Positions 1 to 8,006 of a stretch of DNA of 64,000 nt are shown here, one piece after another; positions within the stretch are counted from its first letter, which is position 1; each line of letters opens with the position of its first letter. The position numbers and the translations under genes are program-made. Source of the stretch: Rhizobiales bacterium 62-47 (lineage in GTDB: Bacteria > Pseudomonadota > Alphaproteobacteria > Rhizobiales > Xanthobacteraceae); NCBI GenBank assembly GCA_001899255.1, contig MKVX01000005.1:248001-312000 (forward strand), read 5' to 3'. The notes beneath the pieces are model-generated. The model was not told where the DNA came from, did no database searches, and worked only from the letters and a program-made list of their open reading frames with translations.

Positions 1-57
1 TGTTTGAAGGCCGCCGGGAAACCATAGTCCCGCCGTGCCGGCCCGAGCAATTGTGGC

Positions 58-582
58 TTACGCCGCCGCCGGCGCGTCCTGCTTGAACAGGCCGACCTTC
101 AGATCCTTGGCGCGATAGATAATCTCGCCATCGGCAGAAAGCGACCCGTCGGCAATTCCCAGCCACAATTTTGAGCGCATCACGCGCTTGATGTCGACGG
201 TGTACACGACCTTCTTGATATTCGGCAGCACCTGGCCGGAAAATTTAAGTTCGCCGAGGCCGAGCGCACGGCCGGGGCCGATGCCGCCGGACCAGCCGAG
301 GAAAAATCCGACCATCTGCCAGAACGCATCGAGGCCGAGGCAGCCGGGCATCACCGGATCGCCCTTGAAGTGACAGCTGAAGAACCAAAGGTCCGGTTTG
401 ACGTCGAGTTCGGCGCGGATCAGCCCCTTGCCGAATTCGCCGCCGGTCTCGGTGATCTCGGTGATCCGGTCGAACATCAGCATCGGGGGGAGCGGCAGCT
501 GCGCGTTGCCCGGGCCGAACATTTCGCCGCGGCCGCACGCCAGCAAATCCTCGTATTCATAACTGCCGCGCCTATCCTGCAT
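58..582 (-). CDS. fabA: 3-hydroxydecanoyl-ACP dehydratase/isomerase FabA
   Basis: FabA dehydrates beta-hydroxydecanoyl-ACP and isomerises the trans-2 to the cis-3 product, the branch point to unsaturated fatty acids in the cytosol. The 174-residue length is normal for the family. The N-terminus ([17 protein letters not shown]) and the active-site stretch [18 protein letters not shown] are diagnostic; His71 and Asp85 correspond to the catalytic His70/Asp84 pair of E. coli FabA. The start chosen is the ATG at 582, preceded by an AAGG about 10 nt upstream. The usual partner fabB would follow on the reverse strand beyond the left edge and is not visible here. The gene is divergent from irr. Confidence 0.95.
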   Translation of the reverse strand: MQDRRGSYEYEDLLACGRGEMFGPGNAQLPLPPMLMFDRITEITETGGEFGKGLIRAELDVKPDLWFFSCHFKGDPVMPGCLGLDAFWQMVGFFLGWSGGIGPGRALGLGELKFSGQVLPNIKKVVYTVDIKRVMRSKLWLGIADGSLSADGEIIYRAKDLKVGLFKQDAPAAA

Positions 583-924
583 ACCGCATTGCCTTTCTGG
601 AAGCCTTCCAAACTGACCGTGGAACAGCCGGGTTCCAGATCATCAGCGATTCACCGCTCATGGTTAAAGCAAAACCTGTCACGCAGGTCCACACAAGCCC
701 CAAGCGCCTGTTTTCAGCGAGAAAACCGGCCGTTACGACGAAAATCCTCCCGCCGGGACCGCGCGCGTTCTCTATCACGCGCTTCGCAACTGGCAAAGCT
801 TGGCCCTGCATTGGCCGGCGATTCGCCGTATCCTCGGATACCGCCAGCCAGTTGCGAAAAACTTGCATCTAACTGCAAGTTACTTGTATTATTGCGGCAT
901 GTTTATGCGTTGAAGGGCGATTGG
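583..924. other. fabA-irr divergent intergenic region
   Basis: The 342 bases between the divergent fabA and irr genes hold no convincing gene. The reading frame of irr stays open far upstream (to about 370), but that translation is low-complexity, runs antisense through fabA and resembles no family. The only structure I see is at the irr end: an AT-rich promoter with an overlapping palindrome at 853-892. Confidence 0.6.
853..892 (+). promoter_or_regulatory. irr promoter with overlapping palindrome
   Basis: A -35-like TTGCAT (863-868) and a -10-like TATTAT (887-892) are separated by 18 bp. Across the -35 lies a perfect 8-bp inverted repeat, AACTTGCA (860-867) and TGCAAGTT (874-881). Three TGC-starting hexamers, TGCGAA (853), TGCATC (864) and TGCAAG (874), are phased 11 and 10 bp apart. 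In Bradyrhizobium, Fur is known to bind the irr promoter at a non-classical hexamer-repeat site, so this is a good candidate operator; that assignment is inference. Confidence 0.55.
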
Positions 925-1431
925 GTGCCGGACGTGGAAATCGAGAATAGCCTGAAGGTTCTGAGGGACGACGACAGCGATCTGCCGATTGGTGGCCATG
1001 GACGTCAAGCTGCGCTGACGGGGTGCCCCTGGCACGACGTCAACGAGATGCTGCAATCCGTCGGGCTGCGTCCGACACGGCAGCGTATGGCCTTGGGCTG
1101 GCTGCTGTTCGGCAAGGGCGCACGGCATCTCACCGCGGAAATGCTTTACGAGGAAGCCACCAACGCCAAGGTGCCGGTTTCGCTCGCCACCGTCTACAAC
1201 ACCTTGAACCAGTTGACCGATGCCGGTCTGCTGCGCCAGGTCAGCGTCGACGGCACCAAGACCTATTTCGACACCAACGTCACCGCGCACCACCACTTCT
1301 ATCTCGAGAACAGCCACGAGTTGGTCGATATCCACGACCCGCATCTGATGCTGCAGAAGATGCCGGAAGTGCCGGAGGGTTACGAGGTCAGCCGCGTCGA
1401 TATGGTCGTGCGGCTGCGCAAGAAGCGCTGA
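925..1431 (+). CDS. irr: iron response regulator Irr (Fur family)
   Basis: Irr is the rhizobial global regulator of iron and haem metabolism; it accumulates under iron limitation and is degraded on binding haem. The haem regulatory motif GCPWHDV lies near residues 33-39, followed by the Fur-type winged helix (LRPTRQRMALGWLLFG, VSLATVYNTLNQL) and the HHH metal/haem site (TAHHHFYLEN). I place the start at the GTG at 925, which has AAGGG 8 nt upstream and gives 168 residues, close to the 163 of Bradyrhizobium japonicum Irr. GTG at 934 is an alternative. A palindromic promoter lies just upstream. Identity is secure; the exact start is not. Confidence 0.9.
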   Translation: MPDVEIENSLKVLRDDDSDLPIGGHGRQAALTGCPWHDVNEMLQSVGLRPTRQRMALGWLLFGKGARHLTAEMLYEEATNAKVPVSLATVYNTLNQLTDAGLLRQVSVDGTKTYFDTNVTAHHHFYLENSHELVDIHDPHLMLQKMPEVPEGYEVSRVDMVVRLRKKR

Positions 1432-1458
1432 GCAGAGTCTCTTTGTTTTGCTTCGCTG

Positions 1459-1480
1459 CCCTCTCCCACTAAGGAGAGGG
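1459..1480. terminator. hairpin between convergent irr and SH3 gene
   Basis: CCCTCTCC (1459-1466) and GGAGAGGG (1473-1480) form a perfect 8-bp stem between the converging ends of irr and the SH3-domain gene. There is no T-run, so it may be a bidirectional stem or a remnant of the CCCTCTCC repeat family seen at 25054 and 61541. Confidence 0.4.
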
Positions 1481-1487
1481 TCAAAGG

Positions 1488-2021
1488 TCAGTTGACCTTC
1501 TCGTCGGCGTAGACGCCCCAAAGCCGCTGCTGCTCGATCCAGCCGTCGAAGCCTTCACCGCTGATGTGACACCAACCGGCATTGCAGCGCTTCACCTGCG
1601 CCACGACACCGGGCTGCAGGCGCGCCGCCACGGCGCTGCTCGGGTCGGCGCGATCGTAGAGCGACGCCAGTTCATCCTTGGATTTCATCGTCACCACCGC
1701 GGTGCGGCGGCCCGACAGCAGCGAATGGTAGACCCAGCCTTCGGCGCCTTCCGAATCGCGGACACGCCGCCAGTTCTCGTATTCGGCGGTCACCTCGACC
1801 GGCAGCCCGGCGCGCGTATAGATCCAGCTCACATCATTATCCTTGGTCGGGCCGACGCGCACATTGACGTGGTCCGACTTGAGACTGACGTAGCGCGGGA
1901 TCGGGAGCCCGCTGACGGCACCGGTCGGCCCTGTCGCATTCGCGGAAAAGCTCGCGCTGAGCGGCACGCAAACCATCGCGCCCGCGACCATCATTGCGCC
2001 GAGAAATTCCTTGAACGCCAT
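1488..2021 (-). CDS. secreted bacterial SH3-domain protein
   Basis: A 177-residue protein with an N-terminal signal peptide (MAFKEFLGAMMVAGAMVCV) followed by SH3-type repeats of the SH3_3/SH3_4 sort: a first block around VNVRVGPTKDNDVSWIY and EGWVYHSLLSG, and a second with WCHISGEGFDGWIEQQRLWGVY. Such domains bind cell-wall or ligand surfaces in the periplasm. I chose the ATG at 2021 because it immediately precedes the signal peptide and has a GGGG run upstream; the open frame extends to 2129 but the added residues look non-coding. The specific role is unknown. Confidence 0.8.
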   Translation of the reverse strand: MAFKEFLGAMMVAGAMVCVPLSASFSANATGPTGAVSGLPIPRYVSLKSDHVNVRVGPTKDNDVSWIYTRAGLPVEVTAEYENWRRVRDSEGAEGWVYHSLLSGRRTAVVTMKSKDELASLYDRADPSSAVAARLQPGVVAQVKRCNAGWCHISGEGFDGWIEQQRLWGVYADEKVN

Positions 2022-2454
2022 CGACCAGCCCCCTGCCACGCACTGCACCAAATTCGCTTCGCTTTGCAAGACGCGCACCATCAGGTCTTGCACGCCGCCT
2101 GCACCGGCTCGGGATCTCGTGGCGAACATCGGCCTGGGTTCTTGTCTTGGCCCGGCCTTCTGCTAGAGAGGACCAAACGTCGGCCCTCCAACAGCGACCT
2201 GAACGGTTTCAGGCAGCTGTGGGGAAACCCTGAGGAACCCATCAATCCTGAGGATTCACGAGTCGTCGAGATCGGTGCGGCAGCCGCAGTTTCGATCACC
2301 CCGGTTAATGAGGATTGAACGCAGGTGTCCCAAACCTCAACTTCGCATTCCCATGTTGCATGCGGGCCGATGTTCCGGACCGTTGCCGGCATCGATGCGA
2401 TGGTGACAATGGCTGCAGCATCGTTTCGGCTGCCACGTTTCGCGAGAACAAGAC
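2022..2454. other. divergent intergenic region, no gene seen
   Basis: These 433 bases separate the divergent SH3-domain and dehydrogenase genes. I see no credible open reading frame, tRNA or strong hairpin. It probably contains both promoters, but I could not point to convincing -35/-10 pairs. Confidence 0.5.
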
Positions 2455-3456
2455 ATGTCGGTTAAGAAAAAACCTCTGGTCGTCGTCACCCGGAAACTGC
2501 CGGACTCGATCGAGACTCGCATGCGCGAGTTGTTCGACGCGCGCCTCAATCTCGACGATCAGGCGATGACGCCGGAGCAGATCGCCGAGGCCGCGCGCAG
2601 CGCCGAGGTGCTGGTGCCGACGGTGACCGACGAAATCACCGCCGACATCGTCAACCAGCCCGACTGCAAGCTGCGGCTGATCGCCAATTTCGGCAACGGC
2701 GTCGACAACATCGATGTCGCCGCCGCCAACGCCCGCGGCATCACCGTGACCAACACGCCGAAGGTGCTGACCGAAGACACCGCCGACATGACGATGGCGC
2801 TGATCCTCGCGGTGCCGCGCCGCCTGATCGAGGGCGCCAACATCCTGCCCGACGGCAAGGACTGGCCCGGCTGGTCGCCGACCTGGATGCTCGGCCACCG
2901 CATCGGCGGCAAGCGGCTCGGCATCATCGGCATGGGTCGCATCGGCCAGGCCATCGCCCGGCGCGCCCGCGCCTTCGGGCTGCAGATCCACTATCACAAC
3001 CGCAAGCCGGTGGCGCCGCGCATCGCCGACGAACTCGGCGCGACCTATTGGGATTCGCTCGACCAGATGCTGGCGCGGATGGACATCATCTCGGTCAACT
3101 GCCCGCATACGCCGGCCACGTTCCATCTGCTGTCGGCGCGGCGGCTGAAGCTGATCCGCAAGGACGCCTACATCGTCAACACCGCGCGCGGCACGGTGAT
3201 CGACGAAGACACGCTCACCCGTCTCATCGAAGCTGGCGAGATCGCGGGCGCCGGGCTCGACGTGTTCGAGCACGAACCGGCGGTCAATCCACGGCTGATC
3301 CGGCTGGCCAAGGCCGGCAAGGTGGTGCTGCTGCCGCACATGGGCTCGGCCACCATCGAGGGCCGCGTTGAAATGGGCGAGAAGGTCATTATCAACATCC
3401 GCACTTTCCTCGATGGGCACAAGCCGCCTGACCGCGTGCTGCCAAGCATGCTTTAG
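2455..3456 (+). CDS. D-isomer-specific 2-hydroxyacid dehydrogenase
   Basis: A 333-residue NAD(P)-dependent dehydrogenase of the glyoxylate/hydroxypyruvate reductase group. The Rossmann motif LGIIGMGRIGQAIARR sits around residues 155-170; the catalytic Arg is in VNTARGTVIDED, the Glu in DVFEHEPAVNP and the His in LLPHMGSATIEGR. Substrate cannot be read from sequence; glyoxylate, hydroxypyruvate or formate-like acids are all possible. The start ATG at 2455 gives the family's normal N-terminus; its ribosome site is weak. It stands alone with the small membrane gene 50 bp downstream. Confidence 0.88.
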   Translation: MSVKKKPLVVVTRKLPDSIETRMRELFDARLNLDDQAMTPEQIAEAARSAEVLVPTVTDEITADIVNQPDCKLRLIANFGNGVDNIDVAAANARGITVTNTPKVLTEDTADMTMALILAVPRRLIEGANILPDGKDWPGWSPTWMLGHRIGGKRLGIIGMGRIGQAIARRARAFGLQIHYHNRKPVAPRIADELGATYWDSLDQMLARMDIISVNCPHTPATFHLLSARRLKLIRKDAYIVNTARGTVIDEDTLTRLIEAGEIAGAGLDVFEHEPAVNPRLIRLAKAGKVVLLPHMGSATIEGRVEMGEKVIINIRTFLDGHKPPDRVLPSML

Positions 3457-3509
3457 GCCGGCAAACCTCACTCGCAACGCAGTCGCCGCCAAGCCGAAAG
3501 AAGGCATCA

Positions 3510-3908
3510 ATGGAGAGCGCTTCGATGCTGGTGAGCCAGCGCGTCGTTCAGGTTTGCCTGTTTCTGCTCTCGGCCATCGCGTTGCTTGGCGGCACGCTGC
3601 AGATGGTTCTCGGCCAACCGACCACCACCGCGCGACTCGACAACGTGCACCGCTTCATGGCCGGCATCTATTTCGGCTGCGGCCTGATCTGCTTCTGGGC
3701 GGCACTGACCGTTCGCCAGCAGGACACGCTGGTATTTCTCATTGCGTTCAGCGTGTTTCTCGCCGGGTGCGGCCGCCTGATCTCGATCCGCAAGATGGGC
3801 ATCCCCGAACCCCGCGCGGTCTGGCTCGGCTATCTCGTGCCCGAACTGTTGTTGCCGCTGGTGATCGCAGCGGCGCAGCTCATCACCAACCGCGCCGTGG
3901 CAAGTTGA
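3510..3908 (+). CDS. DUF4345-like small integral membrane protein
   Basis: A 132-residue protein with four probable membrane helices (for example VCLFLLSAIALLGGTL, GIYFGCGLICFWAAL, LVFLIAFSVFLAGCG and ELLLPLVIAAAQL). The arrangement and the short loop RLISIRKMGIPEP fit the DUF4345 family, whose function is unknown. Start at ATG 3510 with AAGG 6 nt before it. It may be co-transcribed with the upstream dehydrogenase. Confidence 0.7.
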   Translation: MESASMLVSQRVVQVCLFLLSAIALLGGTLQMVLGQPTTTARLDNVHRFMAGIYFGCGLICFWAALTVRQQDTLVFLIAFSVFLAGCGRLISIRKMGIPEPRAVWLGYLVPELLLPLVIAAAQLITNRAVAS

Positions 3909-3962
3909 TCCGCAGCGGCCTTGCTGCTTCCGATCCAACCGGAACCAAGACTCGATCTTTTG

Positions 3963-4016
3963 TTTGACGCGTTTTCTTCACGCGAACCGGTACCCACTTC
4001 GCTCGAAAACGCTCTA
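3963..4016. repeat. dispersed palindromic element (GCGTTTTC family)
   Basis: The segment pairs TTTGACGCGTTTTC with GAAAACGCTCTA around a CGCGAACCGGTACCCACTTCG core. I recognise it as a short element repeated many times in Bradyrhizobium-group genomes. On the reverse strand it begins exactly with the TAG stop of the moeB-like gene. It occurs once in this window. Confidence 0.6.
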
Positions 4017-4814
4017 GCGATACGCCGACAGATCGGTGATCGTCGGGTTGTCGCCGTTGAGCGGATTGGACGGATCGCGCGCGTAACGCAGCGTCTCGAA
4101 ACGCATTGCCCGCGCGTCGATCATCAGCAGGCGTCCGACCAGCCCCTCGCCGAACCCGACGATCTCGCGGATGGCTTCCAGCGCCATCATCGCACCGAGC
4201 ACGCCGGCCAGCGCACCCATCACACCGGCTTCGGCGCAGGCCGGCACCGTGCCCGGTGGCGGCGGCTCGGGAAACAAGCAGCGATAGGTTGGATTGCGGT
4301 CGCCCTTGGCATTGGTCTCGTGCGCGCGGATCGTCGTCAGCGACGCGTCGAACACGCCGAGCGCGCCGGTGATCAGCGGCTTGCCGGCGAGATAGCAGGC
4401 ATCCGACACCAGGTAGCGCGTCGCGAAGTTGTCCGAGCCGTCGGCGACCAGATCGTATTGATTGAGCAGCGCCATCGCATTGCTCGCATCGAGCCGCATG
4501 TTGTGGGTGCGCATCATGACATGCGGATTGAGCGCCAGCACAGTGTCGGCGGCGCTATCAACCTTGAGCCGGCCGACATCCGGCGTGGCGTGAATGATCT
4601 GGCGTTGCAGGTTGGATAGCGACACCACGTCGTCGTCGATGACGCCGAGCGTGCCGACACCAGCGGCGGCAAGATACATCAACCCCGGCGCGCCCAATCC
4701 GCCGGCGCCGATCACCAGCACCCGCGCCGCTTTGAGTTTCGCTTGTCCCGGACCGCCGACCTCGCGCAACACGATGTGGCGGGCGTAGCGCTCGAGTTCT
4801 TCGGCAGTCAGCAT
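4014..4814 (-). CDS. moeB: MoeB/ThiF-type sulfur-carrier adenylyltransferase
   Basis: This E1-like enzyme adenylates the C-terminal glycine of a small sulfur carrier (MoaD for molybdopterin, or ThiS for thiazole). The 266-residue protein opens with LTAEELERYARHIVLREVGG and has the ATP site VLVIGAGGLGAPGLMYLAAAGVG, the QRQIIHATPDVG region and DLVADGSDNFATRYLVSDAC. There is no C-terminal rhodanese domain. The zinc-binding CxxC pairs of E. coli MoeB are not evident, so the MoeB/ThiF distinction is uncertain. Start at ATG 4814, giving the standard N-terminus. The stop codon lies in a dispersed palindromic repeat. Confidence 0.82.
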   Translation of the reverse strand: MLTAEELERYARHIVLREVGGPGQAKLKAARVLVIGAGGLGAPGLMYLAAAGVGTLGVIDDDVVSLSNLQRQIIHATPDVGRLKVDSAADTVLALNPHVMMRTHNMRLDASNAMALLNQYDLVADGSDNFATRYLVSDACYLAGKPLITGALGVFDASLTTIRAHETNAKGDRNPTYRCLFPEPPPPGTVPACAEAGVMGALAGVLGAMMALEAIREIVGFGEGLVGRLLMIDARAMRFETLRYARDPSNPLNGDNPTITDLSAYR

Positions 4815-4955
4815 GATCCAAAATCCGATTTGATCCTGCGGTTCTACCACGCGCTGACGCGAGAGCCAGCGGCCGCGTTGAACCGCCGCACCGTTGTTGG
4901 CGACCTAACATCATGCTTTGCTGGCCTGCCGTTTTGGAATGGATGGACTGATCTG

Positions 4956-6308
4956 ATGACATCGGCTGCTGCCGCATTGCTGATCCTCGTGGCCACGGCG
5001 CTGCCCGCAGCCGCCCAGACATCGCCCGCCAAGCCGAAGTCGGCCGCCGCCACGCCGGCCCCGCCCGCCGTGCAAACGCCGCTCGATACCGCCAAGGCGA
5101 TGACGCAAGCCGAGCGTCAGGCGATCCAGTCGGATCTGGCATGGGTCGGCAAGTACAATGGCCTCATCAACGGCGAGGCCAACGACCGCATGGTGGCCGC
5201 GATCCAGGCCTTCCAGAAGGACCGCCGCGGCAAGCCGACCGGCGTGCTCAATCCGCAGGAGCGCGAGCAGCTCACGCAAGCCGCAAAGAAATTGCAGACC
5301 AATGTCGGCTGGAAGCTGGTCGGCGACGCTGCGACCGGGATGCGCACCGGCCTACCCGCCAAGCTGGTGCCGCAGCAGACGAGTGACGCCAACGGCACCC
5401 GATGGAGTTCCCAATCCGGCGCGGTGCAGGTCACGCTGACGCGCTCCAAACAGGCGGATCTCACCACCGCCAAGATCGCCGAACAGCAGCGCGCCCAACC
5501 CGCCGACCGCAAAGTCACCTACAGCACGGTGAAACCGGATTTCTTCGTGCTGTCCGGCACCCAGGGTACCAGCAATTTCTATCTGCGCGGACAAGTCCGC
5601 GGCAATGAAGTCCGAATGCTCACGATCCTCTACGATCAGGCGAGCAAGGCCGCCATGGAGCCGGTGGTGATCGCGATGTCGAGCGCCTTCAATCCGTTTC
5701 CGAGCGGCGCGCAGGCGGTCGGACCGCCGCCGCGCAAGTCGGTCGAATACGCCACCGGCATCGTCGTCAGCAGCGCGGGCGATATCGTCACCGACCGTCA
5801 GGTCATCGACGGCTGTCAATCGATCGTCATCGCCGGTCATGGCAACGCCGACCGCATCGCGCTCGACAAGGAGCACGACCTCGCTTTGCTGCGCATCTAC
5901 GGCGCGCACGGTCTGACGCCGCTCGCGCTCGGCAGCGCGGCAACTGCAGCCGGCATCGAGCTGACAGGCATTGCCGATCCGCAGAATCAGGGCGGCGGCG
6001 CGGCGGTGAGCAGCGTGCCGGCGAGTGCAACACCAGTTGGCAGCAACGGCGAGCTGGCGTTATCGCCAGCGCCCGGCCTCGGCTTCTCCGGCGCTGCGGC
6101 GCGCGATGCGTCCGGCAAGTTCGCCGGAATGGTTCAGCTCAAGCCGGTGCTGGTGGCCGGACCTGCGCCGGCGACGCCTGCGGCGCAGGCGGTGCTGGTG
6201 CCGGCAGCGACGGTGCGCCATTTCCTCGCTGCGCAGCGTGTCGAGAGCAACGGCACCACCGGCGATGCCAAGGCCGCCGTGGTCCGCGTCATCTGCGTGC
6301 GGAAGTAG
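4956..6308 (+). CDS. exported peptidoglycan-binding / trypsin-fold protein, likely inactive protease
   Basis: A 450-residue exported protein. Residues 1-22 form a signal peptide (TSAAAALLILVATALPAAA). A PG_binding_1-like domain lies near residues 50-105 (IQSDLAWVGKYNGLINGEAN, MVAAIQAFQKDRRGKPTG). The C-terminal part (about 260-400) is a trypsin/DegP fold: IVVSSAGDIVTDRQVIDGC, then EHDLALLRI with Asp308, and LGFSGAAARDASGKFAGMV with Ser378. At the normal catalytic His position the protein has Gln282. Proteolysis is therefore doubtful; a cell-wall binding or scaffold role is possible. The ATG at 4956 is chosen because it starts the signal peptide, though the frame is open from 4743. Confidence 0.75.
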   Translation: MTSAAAALLILVATALPAAAQTSPAKPKSAAATPAPPAVQTPLDTAKAMTQAERQAIQSDLAWVGKYNGLINGEANDRMVAAIQAFQKDRRGKPTGVLNPQEREQLTQAAKKLQTNVGWKLVGDAATGMRTGLPAKLVPQQTSDANGTRWSSQSGAVQVTLTRSKQADLTTAKIAEQQRAQPADRKVTYSTVKPDFFVLSGTQGTSNFYLRGQVRGNEVRMLTILYDQASKAAMEPVVIAMSSAFNPFPSGAQAVGPPPRKSVEYATGIVVSSAGDIVTDRQVIDGCQSIVIAGHGNADRIALDKEHDLALLRIYGAHGLTPLALGSAATAAGIELTGIADPQNQGGGAAVSSVPASATPVGSNGELALSPAPGLGFSGAAARDASGKFAGMVQLKPVLVAGPAPATPAAQAVLVPAATVRHFLAAQRVESNGTTGDAKAAVVRVICVRK

Positions 6309-6335
6309 AGAATCCCGGTCCGAAGACTCTCCGTT

Positions 6336-6422
6336 CGTCATGCCCGTGCTTGTCACGGGCATCCACGTCTTCTCTTCCACGCTGCGAAGACGTGGATGGC
6401 CGGAACAAGTCCGGCCATGACG
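6336..6422. repeat. palindromic repeat family A, copy 1
   Basis: Two inner hairpins (TGCCCGTGCTTGTCACGGGCA and GGCCGGAACAAGTCCGGCC) flank CACGTCTT...AAGACGTGG, bounded by CGTCATG...CATGACG. The same architecture recurs at 7396-7477 and, inverted, at 62951-63039. It lies between the convergent trypsin-fold gene and mutM and could serve as a bidirectional transcription stop. Confidence 0.7.
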
Positions 6423-6469
6423 AAAACAACACGCGTCGTTTGGTAGACCGGATGCAGACGACTCGAGTT

Positions 6470-7351
6470 TCACTTCTGACAGGTCGGGCACCAGAACGTC
6501 GAGCGGCCATTCTGCACGAAGCGTTTCACCGTGCCGCCGCAGCCGCGCGTTTGGCATTTTTCGCCCTCGCGGTCGTAGACCTGAAACGAATGCTGAAAAT
6601 AGCCGAGCTCGCCTGAGGTCTGGCGATGGTCGCGCAGCGACGAGCCGCCAGCCTCGATCGCCTGATTGAGCACATCGTGAATCGACGCGACCAACCGCTT
6701 GGCATGATCGGTCGGCGCTCTCTTTTTATCCGCAAGCGTCGATGCCTTGCGCTTCGGCGACAGGTGCGACCGAAACAGCGCCTCGCAGACATAGATGTTG
6801 CCGAGCCCGGCGACGACGCGCTGATCGAGCAACGCCGCCTTGAGGCTCGTCGCCTTGCCCGCCGTTGCCGCCGCCAGCATCGCGGCGTCGAACGCATTGC
6901 CGAGCGGTTCTGGCCCGAGCCCCTTCAGCAACGGCTCCTCGTCCAGCAGCGAACGCGCGATGATCTTCATGTAGCCGAAGCGGCGCGGATCATTGAAGAC
7001 GACGGCAGCGCCTGACGACATGTGAAAGACGACATGATCGTGCGCGCGGTCCTCGTTGCGCGGGTAGTGGAATTCGCCCGGTGTGACATGACCGTCGACG
7101 GTGACGACGCGAAACGATCCCGACATGCCGAGATGCATCAGCAGCACATCGCCGGAGCTGAGATCGGCCATCAGATATTTGGCGCGGCGGCCAAGCCCGG
7201 CGACGGTCTGGCCTTCGAGCCGGGCGACGAAATCGTCCTGAAAGGGAAAGCGCAAATCGGCGCGGCGGGTTTCGGCGCGGACGATGCGCGCGCCTTCCAT
7301 GGCCGGCTGCAGGCCGCGACGGACGGTTTCGACTTCCGGAAGTTCAGGCAT
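6470..7351 (-). CDS. mutM: formamidopyrimidine-DNA glycosylase MutM (Fpg)
   Basis: MutM removes 8-oxoguanine and formamidopyrimidines from DNA and cleaves the abasic site. The mature N-terminus [13 protein letters not shown] supplies the catalytic Pro and Glu, so the start is the ATG at 7351, although the frame extends upstream to 7426. Also visible are the helix-two-turn-helix region ([20 protein letters not shown]) and a C-terminal zinc finger with a Cx4C (CQTRGC) and a CxxC (FWCPTCQK). Length of 293 residues is normal. It is divergent from ubiE-ubiB, a common alphaproteobacterial arrangement, with one glyoxalase gene between. Confidence 0.95.
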   Translation of the reverse strand: MPELPEVETVRRGLQPAMEGARIVRAETRRADLRFPFQDDFVARLEGQTVAGLGRRAKYLMADLSSGDVLLMHLGMSGSFRVVTVDGHVTPGEFHYPRNEDRAHDHVVFHMSSGAAVVFNDPRRFGYMKIIARSLLDEEPLLKGLGPEPLGNAFDAAMLAAATAGKATSLKAALLDQRVVAGLGNIYVCEALFRSHLSPKRKASTLADKKRAPTDHAKRLVASIHDVLNQAIEAGGSSLRDHRQTSGELGYFQHSFQVYDREGEKCQTRGCGGTVKRFVQNGRSTFWCPTCQK

Positions 7352-7395
7352 TGGCTTGCTCGTCTCGCACGCGATGGGGTCGCGCCACCCACTGA

Positions 7396-7477
7396 CGTCA
7401 TTGCCGGACTCGATCCGGCAATCCATCCCTCATCTTCAAAGGGGCGATGGATGCGCGGGTCAAGCCCGCGCATGACG
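7396..7477. repeat. palindromic repeat family A, copy 2
   Basis: TTGCCGGACTCGATCCGGCAA and GATGCGCGGGTCAAGCCCGCGCATGAC form the paired hairpins of this family, joined by ATCCATCC...GGATGG. It fills the gap between the glyoxalase-like gene and mutM. Confidence 0.65.
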
Positions 7478-7498
7478 ATTCGATATGCTGGCAGAACG

Positions 7499-7873
7499 TT
7501 ATGTGGCCTCGCGCTCGGTGAACACCAGCCAGTTATGGAACGGGTCGGTCACCGTCATGGTGGTCGCGCCCCACGGCTGCCGCTCCAGCCCCGGCCGCGC
7601 ATAGCCGTAGCGCTTGGCGAGCAGCCCGGCCTGATAGACCGCAAGGCCGGCGGTCTCGATGATGACCCGGGCGCCGGGCGCACAATCGCCATGGTGTTCG
7701 CTGAGGTGCAGCACCACCGCGCCCAGCGAAATGCCCATATAGAGCGGCAGATCCGGCTCGAAGCGGTGCTCGAAATCGACCTTGAAACCGAGGAAGTCGA
7801 GATAGAACTCCCGCGCCTTGCTTGTATCGAACATGCGAAGGATGGGGATCGTATGCGTGAAGCTGGGTGTCAT
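7499..7873 (-). CDS. glyoxalase/bleomycin-resistance-fold protein
   Basis: A 124-residue vicinal-oxygen-chelate-fold protein. It shows TIPILRMFDTSKAREFYLDFLGF at the start, GAVVLHLSEHHGDCAPGA in the middle and MTVTDPFHNWLVFTE at the end, as in small glyoxalase/dioxygenase superfamily members often annotated as bleomycin-resistance proteins. Substrate unknown. Start at ATG 7873 (MTPSFTHTIP). It reads away from ubiE and towards mutM. Confidence 0.75.
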   Translation of the reverse strand: MTPSFTHTIPILRMFDTSKAREFYLDFLGFKVDFEHRFEPDLPLYMGISLGAVVLHLSEHHGDCAPGARVIIETAGLAVYQAGLLAKRYGYARPGLERQPWGATTMTVTDPFHNWLVFTEREAT

Positions 7874-8006
7874 GTCCGGCCTTGATCTGGGCGCGAAACG
7901 GGTTAACCACGGCCTTTGAGCGGAGGCCGATCCCGGCCGCAACCGGGTCTCGCTTGTAGCGCACCGCAGCGCAGCAGGCTATGGTCCGGCCGCGGAGAGA
8001 TTGGGC

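Noticed and set aside
1-57. Start of fabB at the left edge
   Set aside because: A reverse-strand ATG exists, but the few codons do not match a FabB N-terminus, so no partial gene is claimed.
370-924. Upstream extension of the irr reading frame
   Set aside because: It runs antisense through fabA and then through the intergenic promoter; the translation is low-complexity and unlike any Irr.
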